Notes under the pieces: generated by a model | The model's input: only the letters and a program-made list of their open reading frames with translations | Told to the model about the DNA's origin: nothing | Database searches by the model: none | Shown: positions 51,066-63,389 of the stretch, piece by piece | Layout: each line of letters begins with the position of its first letter | How positions within the stretch are numbered: the first letter of the stretch is position 1 | From: Cordylochernes scorpioides | Lineage: Eukaryota > Arthropoda > Arachnida > Pseudoscorpiones > Chernetidae | Assembly (NCBI GenBank): GCA_030710605.1 | Contig: CP092880.1 | Span: 10,658,179-10,722,178, forward strand | Length of the DNA: 64,000 bases | Reading direction: 5' to 3' | Made by a program: the position numbers and the translations under genes

Positions 51066-52360
51066 TTATTATCTAAAGATTTAAATATGGATTGATCTAT
51101 ATTCAGAAGAAAGAAATATAATATTAAAAGAGAGAGGCTATGTGTAAAGCGAAAATAAAATATGATAATTGTTGATATATAAAAGCGTTTAAAATTTTCC
51201 TAAACTTCAAACGATATATAAAATAGAAAACATCTTTTGGTCAAAAACTAAATAATTCATTCTTTCATTTTTTTTCTTTAACAATTTTTTAATGAAAGCT
51301 ATTTATTGATTCGTGTGTTTTTAAAACCAACATTTTCAAACTGTATTTTTTTTCAAAACAAAAATAAATATATAAACGCGCTTTTGAAAAATCATAAAAT
51401 TTTTCATCTTCAATAGGAAATTTAAAAACGGAAAAAAAAACTTCTTTTATTTACATATAGAAAAAAAATTACCAAAATTTTCACGATGAGCAAACAATAC
51501 TCTAATTTTTTTCTCAACGAATTCACACATAATATGATAAAGCTATTTTCAATTGAGAAATTGATTATAAATTATTGATTTTAATCGTTTAACAAGAATC
51601 CAAAAACTGATTAGAAATCGTTTAGTCCAAAAGTTATAAAAAAAGAAAAAGAAAACGATTCGTATTTAAAATGCAATTTTTTAAAAGTAAAAAAATACAA
51701 ACTTTTGACTCAAATTCGCCGTTTACATTTTTTAGCCATTTCTTTAAAATTCAGCTTTTGTTTGGGTAGCCCTCTTGTTTAAATATTCTAGGCCCTTTTA
51801 TTTTTTTAGAAATCAATACGAAACACATTAGATGTCTACCCAGTCGTTTGGTTAGAATGAAAAAAAAATGATTTAATAGTTTAATGTACCATCTTCTGCT
51901 TAGAAATATTGACTCGTCTGCTGGTTATAATTGATAAGCATCGTCTGAATTTAAATTGATGCTTCGCTATGAAATATTCACAACTATTTGACACGCAAAG
52001 TTATTATGATTATTTTTTTAAATTTATATTTTTTCGTATGACAAACTTCTTAGAATTAAGGGGAGAAACTTGCGTGAAGAATTATTATTAAATACTTCCA
52101 TTTTTTTCATAAAAAGAGATAAATTTCTAAAGTTTGAATTAGATTGATAGAGTTGATGCTGTAATTAAGGAAAATATATTTTTTTCTTTTTAAAAAGGAT
52201 ATATTTTTAATATTTTTAAAACCACTATGATTATATTCAAAGAAAAATAACTATTTCGAAACCTATTTTAAACTAAAATATTTAACAAACGAGAAAAACA
52301 AATATAGGAATTTTGAGACACAGTTTGTAATATAGATTTCTTGTTTTTTTGCAAATTTTA
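51066..52360. other. AT-rich sequence, no gene seen
   Basis: About 1.3 kb of AT-rich DNA with homopolymer runs. No frame, domain or shared repeat noticed. It is the longest stretch in the window free of recognised repeats. Confidence 0.45.
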
Positions 52361-52540
52361 CAAGCTTGAGGGATGAGTATCTTCAGCAAATAAATTTATT
52401 TCAAGCTTTCTCGGGCTCAACCGCCCTTCGACAGGAAAATTACGCTACTCTACGCGTAATTTTCCTGTCGAAGGGCGGTTGAGCCCGAGAGAAAGCTTGA
52501 AATAAATTTATTTGCTGAAGATACTCATCCCTCAAGCTTA
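52361..52540. repeat. Near-perfect 85-bp palindrome
   Basis: Arms 52361-52445 and 52454-52540 with an 8-bp centre differ at very few sites. The arms contain GTCGAAGGGCGGTTGAGCCC then GAGAAAGCTTG, another member of the hairpin-GAAAGC group. Confidence 0.9.
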
Positions 52541-52599
52541 TTGATTTTTTAACATTCTATTAAGGGATTAGCCTATTAATTATAATTTAGTCTTGATTT

Positions 52600-52689
52600 T
52601 ATTTTATTTCAATTTAAAGCGCTCTGTTCTATATTATGGTACAATTATAACAATAAGAACATACAGAAAGAATTGGAATGTCCTTTTGA
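52600..52689 (+). repeat. Decayed left edge of 63-bp satellite
   Basis: TATTATGGTACAATTATAAC then AATAAGAACATACAGAAAG is a diverged unit of the adjoining array. Confidence 0.65.
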
Positions 52690-55600
52690 ATACTTGTTCT
52701 CCGGTACAATTACTACAGTAAAATCAATACAGAAAAGACAGGCACGGCCTTTGCTACTTGTTCTCTGGTACAACTACTACAATAAAACTATACAGAAAAG
52801 ACAGGCACGGCCTTTGTTACTTGTTCTCCTAACAACTACTACAATAAAACTATACAGAAAAGACAGGCACGGCCTTTGCTACTTGTTCTCCGGTACAACT
52901 ACTACAATAAAACTATACAGAAAAGACAGGCACGGCCTTTGCTACTTGTTCTCTGGTACAACTATTACAATAAAACTATACAGAAAAGACAGGAACGGCC
53001 TTTGCTACTTGTTCTCCGGTACAACTACTACAATAAAACTATACAGAAAAGACAGGAACGGCCTTTGCTACTTGTTCTCCGGTACAACTACTACAATAAA
53101 ACTATACAGAAAAGACAGGCACGGCCTTTGCTACTTGTTCTCCCGTACAATTACTACAATAAAACTATACAGAAAAGACAGGTACGGCCTTTGCTACTTG
53201 TTCTCCGGTACAACTACTACAATAAAACTATACAGAAAAGACAGGCACGGCCTTCGCTACTTGTTCTCCGGTACAACTACTACAGTAAAAACAATACAGA
53301 AAAGACAGGCAAGGCCTTTGCTACTTGTTCTCCGGTACAACTACTACAATAAAACTATACAGAAAAGACAGGCACGGCCTTTGCGATACTTGTTCTCCGG
53401 TACAACTACTACAATAAAACTATACAGAAAAGACAGGCACGGCCTTTGCTACTTGTTCTCCGGTACAACTACTACAATAAAATTATACAGAAAAGACAGG
53501 CACGGCCTTTTCTACTTGTTCTCCGGTACAACTACTACAATAAAACTATACAGAAAAGACAGGCACGGCCTTTGCGATACTTGTTCTCCGGTACAACTAC
53601 TACAATAAAACTATACAGAAAGACAGGCACGGCCTTTGCTACTTGTTCTCTGGTACAACTACTACAATAAAACTATACAGAAAAGACAAGCACGGCCTTT
53701 GCGATACTTGTTCTCCGGTACAACTACTACAATAAAACTATACAGAAAAGACAGGCACGGCCTTTGCTACTTGTTCTCCGGTACAACTACTACAATAAAA
53801 CTATACAGAAAAGACAGGCACGGCCTTTTCTACTTGTTCTCCGGTACAACTACTACAATAAAACTATACAGAAAAGACAGGCACGGCCTTTGCTACTTGT
53901 TCTCCCGTACAACTACTACAATAAACCTATACAGAAAAGACAGGCACGGCCTTTGCTACTTGTTCTCCGGTACAACTACTACAATAAAACTATACAGAAA
54001 AGACAGGCACGGCAATTTGCGATACTTGTTCTCCGGTACAACTACTACAATAAAACTATACAGAAAAGACAGGCACGGCCTTTGCTACTTGTTCTCCGGT
54101 ACAACTACTACAATAAAACTATACAGAAAAGACAGGCACGGCCTTTGCTACTTGTTCTCCGGTACAATTACTACAATAAACCTATACAGAAAAGACAGGC
54201 ACGGCCTTTGCTACTTGTTCTCCGGTACAACTACTACAGAAAAAACAGTACAGAAAAGACAGGCATGGCCTTTGCTACTTGTTCTCCGGTACAACTACTA
54301 CAGAAAAAACAATACAGAAAAGACAGGCACGGCCTTTGCTACTTGTTCTCCGGTACAATTACTACAATAAAACTATACAGAAAAGACAGGCACGGCCTTT
54401 GCTACTTGTTCTCCTGTACAACTACTACAATAAAACTATACAGAAAAGACAGGCACGGCCTTTGCTACTTGTTCTCCGGTACAACTATTACAATAAAACT
54501 ATACAGAAAAGAGAGGCACGGCCTTTGCTACTTGTTCTCCGGTACAACTACTACAATAAAACTATACAGAAAAGACAGGAACGGCCTTTGCTACTTGTTC
54601 TCCGGTACAACTACTACAATAAAACTATACAGAAAAGACAGGCACGGCCTTTGCTACTTGTTCTCCGGTACAACTACTACAATAAAACTATACAGAAAAG
54701 ACAGGCACGGCCTTTGCTACTTGTTCTCCTGTACAATTACTGCAATAAAACTATACAGAAAAGACAGGTACGGCCTTTGCTACTTGTTCTCTGGTACAAC
54801 TACAACAATAAAACTATACAGAAAAGACAGGCACGGCCTTTGCTACTTGTTCTCCTGTACAATTACTACAATAAAACTATACAGAAAAGACAGGTACGGC
54901 CTTTGCTACTTGTTCTCCGGTACAACTACTACAATAAAACTATACAGAAAAGACAGGCACGGCCTTTGCTACTTGTTCTTTGGTACAACTACTACAATAA
55001 AACTATACAGAAAAGACAGGCACGGCCTTTGCTACTTGTTCTCCGGTACAACTACTACAATAAAACTATACAGAAAGACAGGTACGGCCTTTGCTACTTG
55101 TTCTTTGGTACAACTACTACAATAAAACTATACAGAAAAGACAGGCACGGCCTTTGCTACTTGTTCTCCTGTACAATTACTACAATAAAATTATACAGAA
55201 AAGACAGGCACGCCCTTTGCTACTTGTTCTCCGGTACAACTATTACAATAAAACTATACAGAAAAGACAGGTACGGCCTTTGCTACTTGTTCTTTGGTAC
55301 AACTACTACAATAAAACTATACAGAAAAGACAGGCACGGCCTTTGCTACTTGTTCTCCGGTACAATTACTACAGTAAAATCAATACAGAAAAGACAGGCA
55401 CGGCCTTTGCTACTTGTTCTCTGGTACAACTACTACAATAAAACTATACAGAAAAGACAGGCACGGCCTTTGTTACTTGTTCTCCTAACAACTACTACAA
55501 TAAAACTATACAGAAAAGACAGGCACGGCCTTTGCTACTTGTTCTCCGGTACAACTACTACAATAAAACTATACAGAAAAGACAGGCACGGCCTTTGCTA

Positions 55601-58600
55601 CTTGTTCTCTGGTACAACTATTACAATAAAACTATACAGAAAAGACAGGAACGGCCTTTGCTACTTGTTCTCCGGTACAACTACTACAATAAAACTATAC
55701 AGAAAAGACAGGAACGGCCTTTGCTACTTGTTCTCCGGTACAACTACTACAATAAAACTATACAGAAAAGACAGGCACGGCCTTTGCTACTTGTTCTCCG
55801 GCACAACTACTACAATAAAACTATACAGAAAAGACAGGCACTGCCGTTGCTACTTGTTCTCCGGTACAACTACTATAATAAAACTATACAGAAAAGACAG
55901 GCACGGCCTTTTGCTACTTGTCTCTGGTACAACTACTACAATAAAACTATACAGAAAAGACAGGCACGGCCTTTGCTACTTGTTCTCCGGTACAACTACT
56001 ATAATAAAACTATACAGAAAAGACAGGCACGGCCTTTGCTACTTGTTCTCCGGTACAACTACTACAATAAAACTATACAGAAAAGACAGGCACGGCCTTC
56101 GCTACTTGTTCTCCGGTACAACTACTACAGTAAAAACAATACAGAAAAGACAGGCAAGGCCTTTGCTACTTGTTCTCCGGTACAACTACTACAATAAAAC
56201 TATACAGAAAAGACAGGCACGGCCTTTGCTACTTGTTCTCCTGTACAACTACTACAATAAAACTATACAGAAAAGACAGGCACGGCCTTTGCTACTTGTT
56301 CTCCGGCACAACTACTACAATAAAACTATACAGAAAAGACAGGCACGGCCTTTGCTACTTGTTCTCTGGTACAAATACTACAATAAAACTATACAGAAAA
56401 GACAGGCACGGCCTTTGCTACTTGTTCTCCGGTACAACTACTACAATAAAACTATACAGAAAAGACAGGCACGGCCTTTGCTACTTGTTCTCCTGTACAA
56501 TTACTACAATAAAACTATACAGAAAAGACAGGTACGGCCTTTGCTACCTGTTCTATGGTACAACTACAACAATAAAACTATACAGAAAAGACAGGCACGG
56601 CCTTTGCTACTTGTTCTCCCGTACAATTACTACAATAAAACTATACAGAAAAGACAGGTACGGCCTTTGCTACTTGTTCTCCGGTACAACTACTACAATA
56701 AAACTATACAGAAAAGACAGGCACGGCCTTCGCTACTTGTTCTCCGGTACAACTACTACAGTAAAAACAATACAGAAAAGACAGGCAAGGCCTTTGCTAC
56801 TTGTTCTCCGGTACAACTACTACAATAAAACTATACAGAAAAGACAGGCACGGCCTTTGCGATACTTGTTCTCCGGTACAACTACTACAATAAAACTATA
56901 CAGAAAAGACAGGCACGGCCTTTGCTACTTGTTCTCCGGTACAACTACTACAATAAAATTATACAGAAAAGACAGGCACGGCCTTTTCTACTTGTTCTCC
57001 GGTACAACTACTACAATAAATCTATACAGAAAAGACAGGCACGGCCTTTGCGATACTTGTTCTCCGGTACAACTACTACAATAAAACTATACAGAAAAGA
57101 CAGGCACGGCCTTTGCTACTTGTTCTCTGGTACAACTACTACAATAAAACTATACAGAAAAGACAAGCACGGCCTTTGCGATACTTGTTCTCCGGTACAA
57201 CTACTACAATAAAACTATACAGAAAAGACAGGCACGGCCTTTGCTACTTGTTCTCCGGTACAACTACTACAATAAAACTATACAGAAAAGACAGGCACGG
57301 CCTTTTCTACTTGTTCTCCGGTACAACTACTACAATAAAACTATACAGAAAAGACAGGCACGGCCTTTGCTACTTGTTCTCCCGTACAACTACTACAATA
57401 AACCTATACAGAAAAGACAGGCACGGCCTTTGCTACTTGTTCTCCGGTACAACTACTACAATAAAACTATACAGAAAAGACAGGCACGGCAATTTGCGAT
57501 ACTTGTTCTCCGGTACAACTACTACAATAAAAACTATACAGAAAAGACAGGCACGGCCTTTGCTACTTGTTCTCCGGTACAACTACTACAATAAAACTAT
57601 ACAGAAAAGACAGGCACGGCCTTTGCTACTTGTTCTCCGGTACAATTACTACAATAAACCTATACAGAAAAGACAGGCACGGCCTTTGCTACTTGTTCTC
57701 CGGTACAACTACTACAGAAAAAAACAGTACAGAAAAGACAGGCATGGCCTTTGCTACTTGTTCTCCGGTACAACTACTACAGAAAAAACAATACAGAAAA
57801 GACAGGCACGGCCTTTGCTACTTGTTCTCCGGTACAATTACTACAATAAAACTATACAGAAAAGACAGGCACGGCCTTTGCTACTTGTTCTTCTGTACAA
57901 CTACTACAATAAAACTATACAGAAAAGACAGGCACGGCCTTTGCTACTTGTTCTCCGGTACAACTATTACAATAAAACTATACAGAAAAGAGAGGCACGG
58001 CCTTTGCTACTTGTTCTCCGGTACAACTACTACAATAAAACTATACAGAAAAGACAGGAACGGCCTTTGCTACTTGTTCTCCGGTACAACTACTACAATA
58101 AAACTATACAGAAAAGACAGGCACGGCCTTTGCTACTTGTTCTCCGGTACAACTACTACAATAAAACTATACAGAAAAGACAGGCACGGCCTTTGCTACT
58201 TGTTCTCCTTTACAATTACTGCAATAAAACTATACAGAAAAGACAGGTACGGCCTTTGCTACTTGTTCTCTGGTACAACTACAACAATAAAACTATACAG
58301 AAAAGACAGGCACGGCCTTTGCTACTTGTTCTCCTGTACAATTACTACAATAAAACTATACAGAAAAGACAGGTACGGCCTTTGCTACTTGTTCTCCGGT
58401 ACAACTACTACAATAAAACTATACAGAAAAGACAGGCACGGCCTTTGCTACTTGTTCTTTGGTACAACTACTACAATAAAACTATACAGAAAAGACAGGC
58501 ACGGCCTTTGCTACTTGTTCTCCGGTACAACTACTACAATAAAACTATACAGAAAAGACAGGTACGGCCTTTGCTACTTGTTCTTTGGTACAACTACTAC

Positions 58601-58935
58601 AATAAAACTATACAGAAAAGACAGGCACGGCCTTTGCTACTTGTTCTCCTGTACAATTACTACAATAAAATTATACAGAAAAGACAGGCACGCCCTTTGC
58701 TACTTGTTCTCCGGTACAACTATTACAATAAAACTATACAGAAAAGACAGGTACGGCCTTTGCTACTTGTTCTTTGGTACAACTACTACAATAAAACTAT
58801 ACAGAAAAGACAGGCACGGCCTTTGCTACTTGTTCTCCGGTACAACTACTACAATAAAACTATACAGAAAAGACAGGCACGGCCTTTGCTACTTGTTCTC
58901 CGGTACAACTACTAAAATAAAACTATACAGAAAAT
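52690..58935 (+). repeat. 63-bp satellite array, about 100 units
   Basis: The unit is CTTGTTCTCCGGTACAACTA, CTACAATAAAACTATACAGA, AAAGACAGGCACGGCCTTTG, CTA. The array spans 6.2 kb with no interruption. Because the unit length is a multiple of three and two forward frames lack stops, very long frames (up to 849 codons) appear, but both frames are open over the same DNA and indel variants (GCGATAC for GCTAC, loss of GGT, loss of one A) switch between them. There is no coding constraint, so these are not genes. A higher-order duplication is described in the findings. Confidence 0.97.
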
Positions 58936-59545
58936 ATTAAAATGGCTTCTACAATACTTGTTATCCGGTACAACTACTACAATAAAACAATACAGAAAAA
59001 CAGGCACGGCCTTTACTACTTGTTCTCCGGTACAATTACTACAGTAAGAATGATATAATACAAATTAGAACGGCCTCTGTGATGTTGCCATATCTATAGT
59101 ACGAATATTACAATAGGAAGGATGCAGAGAAGATTAACTGGCTTTCTCTACGATACTTTCTCGGCAATGCAAACTCCCTGAATGTCAAAGTATTAGGGAA
59201 GATTAAGATGGTGCCTGTGGTTTTTTTCTTTGGTACAGGGTACCAAATTTGGAACAAAACATACCGATAATATTGACAATATTCTTTCATCTACATATTC
59301 AGCGATAAAACTACTACATTTGGAACGTTATAGAACATATTAGCATGACTCCTTCGATATTTGATTGGTGGTACACTAGGAACGATACAAAAAGGATTAA
59401 CGTGCAATATATAACCGGTGGTAAAATATTCACAATCGAATCAATGCATGAAATATTTGTCTGGATCCTCTACGATAGTTTTATATTAAGAACAATACAA
59501 CATATATTAGCATTGATTTCTCTACATTGACTACATGCAGAATCT
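58936..59545 (+). repeat. Decaying right edge of 63-bp satellite
   Basis: Units become progressively diverged: ATACTTGTTATCCGGTACAA at 58960, then GTTGCCATATCTATAGTACG, TTCTTTGGTACAGGGTACCA and TTGATTGGTGGTACACTAGG, still spaced at roughly the same period with ATACA and GATACT echoes. Short frames here are not recognised. Confidence 0.6.
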
Positions 59546-59559
59546 CCCATTGTACAATC

Positions 59560-60020
59560 GAATCATCCGAAAATTTTATAATCGAATGAAGACATCAAGA
59601 CACAAATGTTTCTTTTCACAAATAAATAGAACTTATACTGCTCTTACTGCGATGTGAAAATATATTGGGAGGGCTTGACTCATCAGTGGTCAACCCTACC
59701 AGCGGTCTCGCCAATTTAATCTCCTAGACTGCTTCTATAGAGCTGCAATACTGTATTGAATCATTCTACTTTTATATGCTACACTGAAAGGTGGAATCTT
59801 AGAAATTGTATTTAAGTAAACTATGGACATAAGCTTTTAGAACAGTAGAATTACATTTAAATATTTGTATTGAGCAATTCTCTTCCGCAAACAATAAGGA
59901 CAAGTCAGGCATAAATTAATACAAAGTAATAACACGCCATTTATATAAAACGAATGAAGACATTATGACGCGTCTTAATGCATTATTTGTTATATATAGA
60001 TGGTTCGTTATTGCTTTGTA
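59560..60020 (-). repeat. F1 family repeat, T-type, single copy
   Basis: The minus strand has TTGGCGAGACCGCTGG and ACCACTGATGAGTCAAGCCC (59660-59715). The GAAA motif is changed to GAGA. Ends carry ACACGCCATTTATATAAA. Confidence 0.7.
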
Positions 60021-60340
60021 TTAATTTCATAATCATTTACCTAATACCATTCACAATAATATGCGAAATGCTGCAATTCGAGGATGGACCAGAGGAGGAC
60101 AAAGCTGTGCAGGAATTGCAGGACCAAAGATGGCGTCCCTCCAAGACCCAGATGGATATTGGTATGCAGTAGAGGCTGTCAAGCCATCCGTCATCTCTTG
60201 GTCTCAGCTTCGCATACCAATAGCAGATTCCATCTGTGATTGAGATCTGCCGTGGACATACAGCTTTCCTCTCTCTTCACACCTACTTTCCTTATTATTA
60301 CTAAATTTCACACAATTATATAAAACATATAGCAAAATTC
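60021..60340 (+). other. Unrecognised GC-richer stretch
   Basis: 60061-60243 has a 60-codon frame (RGWTRGGQSCAGIAGPKMAS) with no known domain. It is GC-richer than its surroundings, which suggests inserted DNA, but no boundaries or repeats were found. Confidence 0.3.
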
Positions 60341-60555
60341 AAAGCTATTATAGACACGTATGATTCTTTTCAAAATAAAACAATTTTTACTGTCTTTGCT
60401 GCAATGGAAAAATTAATGGGAGGTAGATTAAACTGGCGACACCGCTGGAAGCATTCACCACTGATGAGCAAGGCCCTCCCATTAATTTTTCCATTGCAGT
60501 AAGGACAGTAGAAATTGTTTTATTCAAAAAGAATCATACGTGTCTATAATAGTTT
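60341..60555. repeat. F1 family fold-back, C-type, degenerate
   Basis: Arms 60341-60424 and 60470-60555 flank AAACTGGCGACACCGCTGG and ACCACTGATGAGCAAGGCC. GAAA has become GACA. Confidence 0.75.
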
Positions 60556-60654
60556 TGAATTTTGATAACAGATGGCGCGCTAATGTATCATAATCTATAT
60601 CAAAAATATATCAAAATGGAGTATTAGACTATCGTACATACATACATACGACGC

Positions 60655-60880
60655 AAAATTTCGGGGGGGGGAGAAGTCCGACCACACCAGTCCTCCCCGG
60701 ACCCTTGGAATATTTGACCAAATTCTGGTTCTTTTCCAAGGTGACTAAACGTGGCAACGGCACCCATTTTCCAATGAAGAGCAAAATAGTGAACATTGCT
60801 GCTGCTGTTGTAGAGATGCAGGGAGACATCTGAGGCTCTTCTTTGGACACGAGAACAACAACAACGCAAAATTTCGAGAA
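60655..60880. mobile_element. 5'-inverted LINE remnant (repeat W plus tail)
   Basis: 60660-60785 on the minus strand is repeat W (see 17543-17660). 60786-60880 on the plus strand matches the C-terminal coding end of the LINE (AACATTGCTGCTGCTGTTG, then TGAGGCTCTTCTTTGGACAC, compare 2265-2335). The opposite orientations again suggest a twin-primed insertion. Confidence 0.55.
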
Positions 60881-61058
60881 TAATTAAATCTTAAATGTGT
60901 CATTGCTAAAATTTCGAACTTTTTTTTTACGCCGCTGAAATTTTATAGAAGGAAAAGAAGACTCCCTATAATACATTAAAAAGACTTAAATATCAATGTG
61001 AAAAGATAGTACAAATGTGACATTGTACTGGGATAAGATGCATAAATTATGAAAAAAG

Positions 61059-61242
61059 GCATCTTCTTATCGCGCAACTAAAAGTTATACTGATGGCTTG
61101 CGCCATCTTCTATCTTGAATAATCAAGAATGGGTATTTGGCCAATTTTGGAATAATTAAAAATCAACGAGAATAGTTGATATTTATTCCGATAGATGGCG
61201 CAAGCCATCAGAAACTTTCAGTTTCACGATAAGGAGATGCCT
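61059..61242. repeat. Fold-back repeat R3, compact copy
   Basis: Arms 61059-61125 and 61165-61242 share GATGGCTTGCGCCATC and GGAATAA with the AATTATTCC block, as at 21000-21255. Confidence 0.8.
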
Positions 61243-61339
61243 TTTTTTCAGTAAATATCGATGTTTATTCATAGATGTAACTCTGAGATGATGTTTTTAA
61301 ACGTAAAAATAGAACGAAAAAAATCTATATTTTAATTTC

Positions 61340-61670
61340 CCCCCTCCCAATATTTTTTTATCGCAGTAAGGACAGTAGAAGTTTGATTTATTTGTGAAAA
61401 AAACAAAAAAAACGTCGGTGGATGAGAGGGTAACACGCTCGATTCCCGACAGTCATGAACCGGGATTGAATCCCGCGTTAAAATTCTGTTTAATATGTGA
61501 ATAACTTTCACATCTTATTCACTGTTTCAATTATCATGAACTAGGTTGCTCTTGCTGAGCGGTACCTATTAATGTGAATTTGAACCAGAATTTGTGAAAA
61601 GTCTTAACATCTTAATTCGCGTCTTCATGTTTTTCATTTGTTATATGTAGTGACGCGTTATTGCTTTGTA
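61340..61670 (+). repeat. F1 ends around a SINE-A head
   Basis: F1 end sequences (TCGCAGTAAGGACAGTAGAA and ACGCGTTATTGCTTTGTATT) flank a tRNA-like SINE head at 61415-61500 with box B-like GGGATTGAATCCCG. The SINE body is absent. Confidence 0.55.
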
Positions 61671-62019
61671 TTAAATAAAACCTTCCTAGAATCTAAACCA
61701 TGTTCTCATATTTAAAATTTAACTTCGTCGGTTAATGCGGCCTCTAAACTAAATGGCAATGCAAACTGATCGGCTAATGATCTGAACGGTGATTGGCTGA
61801 TTGAAATCACATGATTGTAGAGAACCAAAAAGCGAGCGATTTTAATAATAATTAAATTCGAGTTTTATTTTTTATTACTTATCGAGAGAAACAGACAAAT
61901 ATAAAGTATAATTGAACAATATTTAGAAGTAAAATAACTATAATAAAAAATGAGAATATAATATATTTAGATATTAAATATCTCACTACGTTATTAAGAT
62001 GGAAAATATACCATTTTTC
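61671..62019. other. No recognisable gene
   Basis: AT-rich DNA before the Tc1 fragment. Nothing recognised. Confidence 0.4.
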
Positions 62020-62405
62020 ACAGGAATTAGAACCGTGGCCAGCAAGGTCGCCTGATCTCTCGCCCATAGAGCACATCTGGGACGTGATGGGAAGGCGATT
62101 GCAACCATCCCGGAATGTTGACTATTTAGCCCGACAGTTGGAGACAATTTGGCAAGAAATCCCGCAGCACACCATCCGGAATCTTTATCAGTCCATGACA
62201 CGCCGGGTGGCAGCCTGCATCCAGGGCAGTGGGGGTCCAACGACATTTTGACATTCTCAATTTGTGACGATCAAACTCTGAAATAAAACAATTAATTGTT
62301 CTGAAATTTTAATCGTTTTTTCCCCATATACATGCTCTTTACATACACCGAATTTTGTCCTAATCTGACAACTCCTTCTTGGTGAGTCGATTTTTTTTTG
62401 TTATA
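62020..62405 (+). pseudogene. Tc1 transposase C-terminus and 3' end
   Basis: The plus strand encodes EPWPARSPDLSPIEHIWDVM, with the catalytic glutamate in SPIEH, then PQHTIRNLYQSMTRRVAACI and QGSGGPTTF before a stop at 62247. The rest of the transposase is gone. The downstream end TTGTTATACAGTGTATA (to about 62413) resembles a Tc1 terminus next to TA. The copy is 5'-truncated at about 62020 and is a different family from that at 24887-26304, although both share the C-terminal pattern. Confidence 0.85.
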
Positions 62406-62489
62406 CAGTGTATATTCTGATTGTAATTTTTCTAATATTTTTTTTCATGCACAAATTTTTCCCCACCTACATTGTATTTTAAATGATTT

Positions 62490-62625
62490 CAACTGTGATA
62501 GCATAACACTATGCGGCGCTGAGTTTGTGTATACAATATTGTAATGCCTTGACACAGGTTGACGTTCAGCCAGCCGAAATATTGACAAAATAAATATTTT
62601 ATTCAATATATGCCTTTTTACTATC
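62490..62625 (+). repeat. Family-L single arm
   Basis: AACACTATGCGGCGCTGAGT and CACAGGTTGACGTTCAGCCA then GCCGAAATATTG match the right arm at 50935-51063. Confidence 0.8.
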
Positions 62626-62629
62626 TAAT

Positions 62630-63385
62630 TATATATATATATAGTCTTCTACCTTTATACCCACAATAACAATAAAAGGTTGAAGTGCTAAAATATTTAA
62701 TATGAGAAGGGCAGAAAAATCAGTTTTTCCCTCAATTTTCCAAATTAGCCTCCCATCGTCCAGGGTGTTCCACCATTAACCCGAGCGTAGGGATTTGATA
62801 AAAACCGCTTAATTATTCCGCCAGGAAAAACTCATGAATAATTGAAAGTTTCCAAACCCAGTTAAACCGCTAATAAAACAATGTGAAATAAAGATCCTCT
62901 CTAAAAAAGTTGAAAATTTTATTAACAATACCCTATACTAATCTATGTGGGTGATTTTTTATAATTATGGATATAATGTTTTATTTTATAATGGATTCGT
63001 GTTTTTATACCTTACTTGTGCCAGATGGGGTTTCTAGAACAAGATATGCTATTGAATTAATAAATTGTTAAAATATGTTAAATTTGTGCATATATATAAT
63101 TGAATTTGTTTATAGATTGTTTTTATATGTAAATTGGATTGCTTAAAGGTAATGTATATATTGTGTTTTTCTGTATATTATTATAATATATATATAAAAC
63201 AAATATTTAATTATGTTATAGTTAGTTTAGATAGTATTATATAAAGGTTTTTTGTTAAAGTATATATATATGTCGTAATATATTCTAATATATACTTATA
63301 TATCATATGTAATATATTGTATAAATATAATATTAAATATAATATAAAAGTATAATAACCACAAAACTGTAAAAACAATTTAAAT
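62630..63385. other. AT-rich sequence, no gene seen
   Basis: AT-rich with TATATA runs. No domain or shared repeat noticed. Confidence 0.4.
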
Positions 63386-63389
63386 CGCC

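Noticed and set aside
52673..58940. Long open frames (311, 453, 600 and 849 codons) as a repetitive secreted or silk-like protein
   Set aside because: Two frames are open over the same DNA, the unit length is a multiple of three, and indels switch frame freely. This is satellite DNA.
61986..62246. Minus-strand frame of 86 codons
   Set aside because: The plus strand encodes the Tc1 transposase C-terminus over the same bases.
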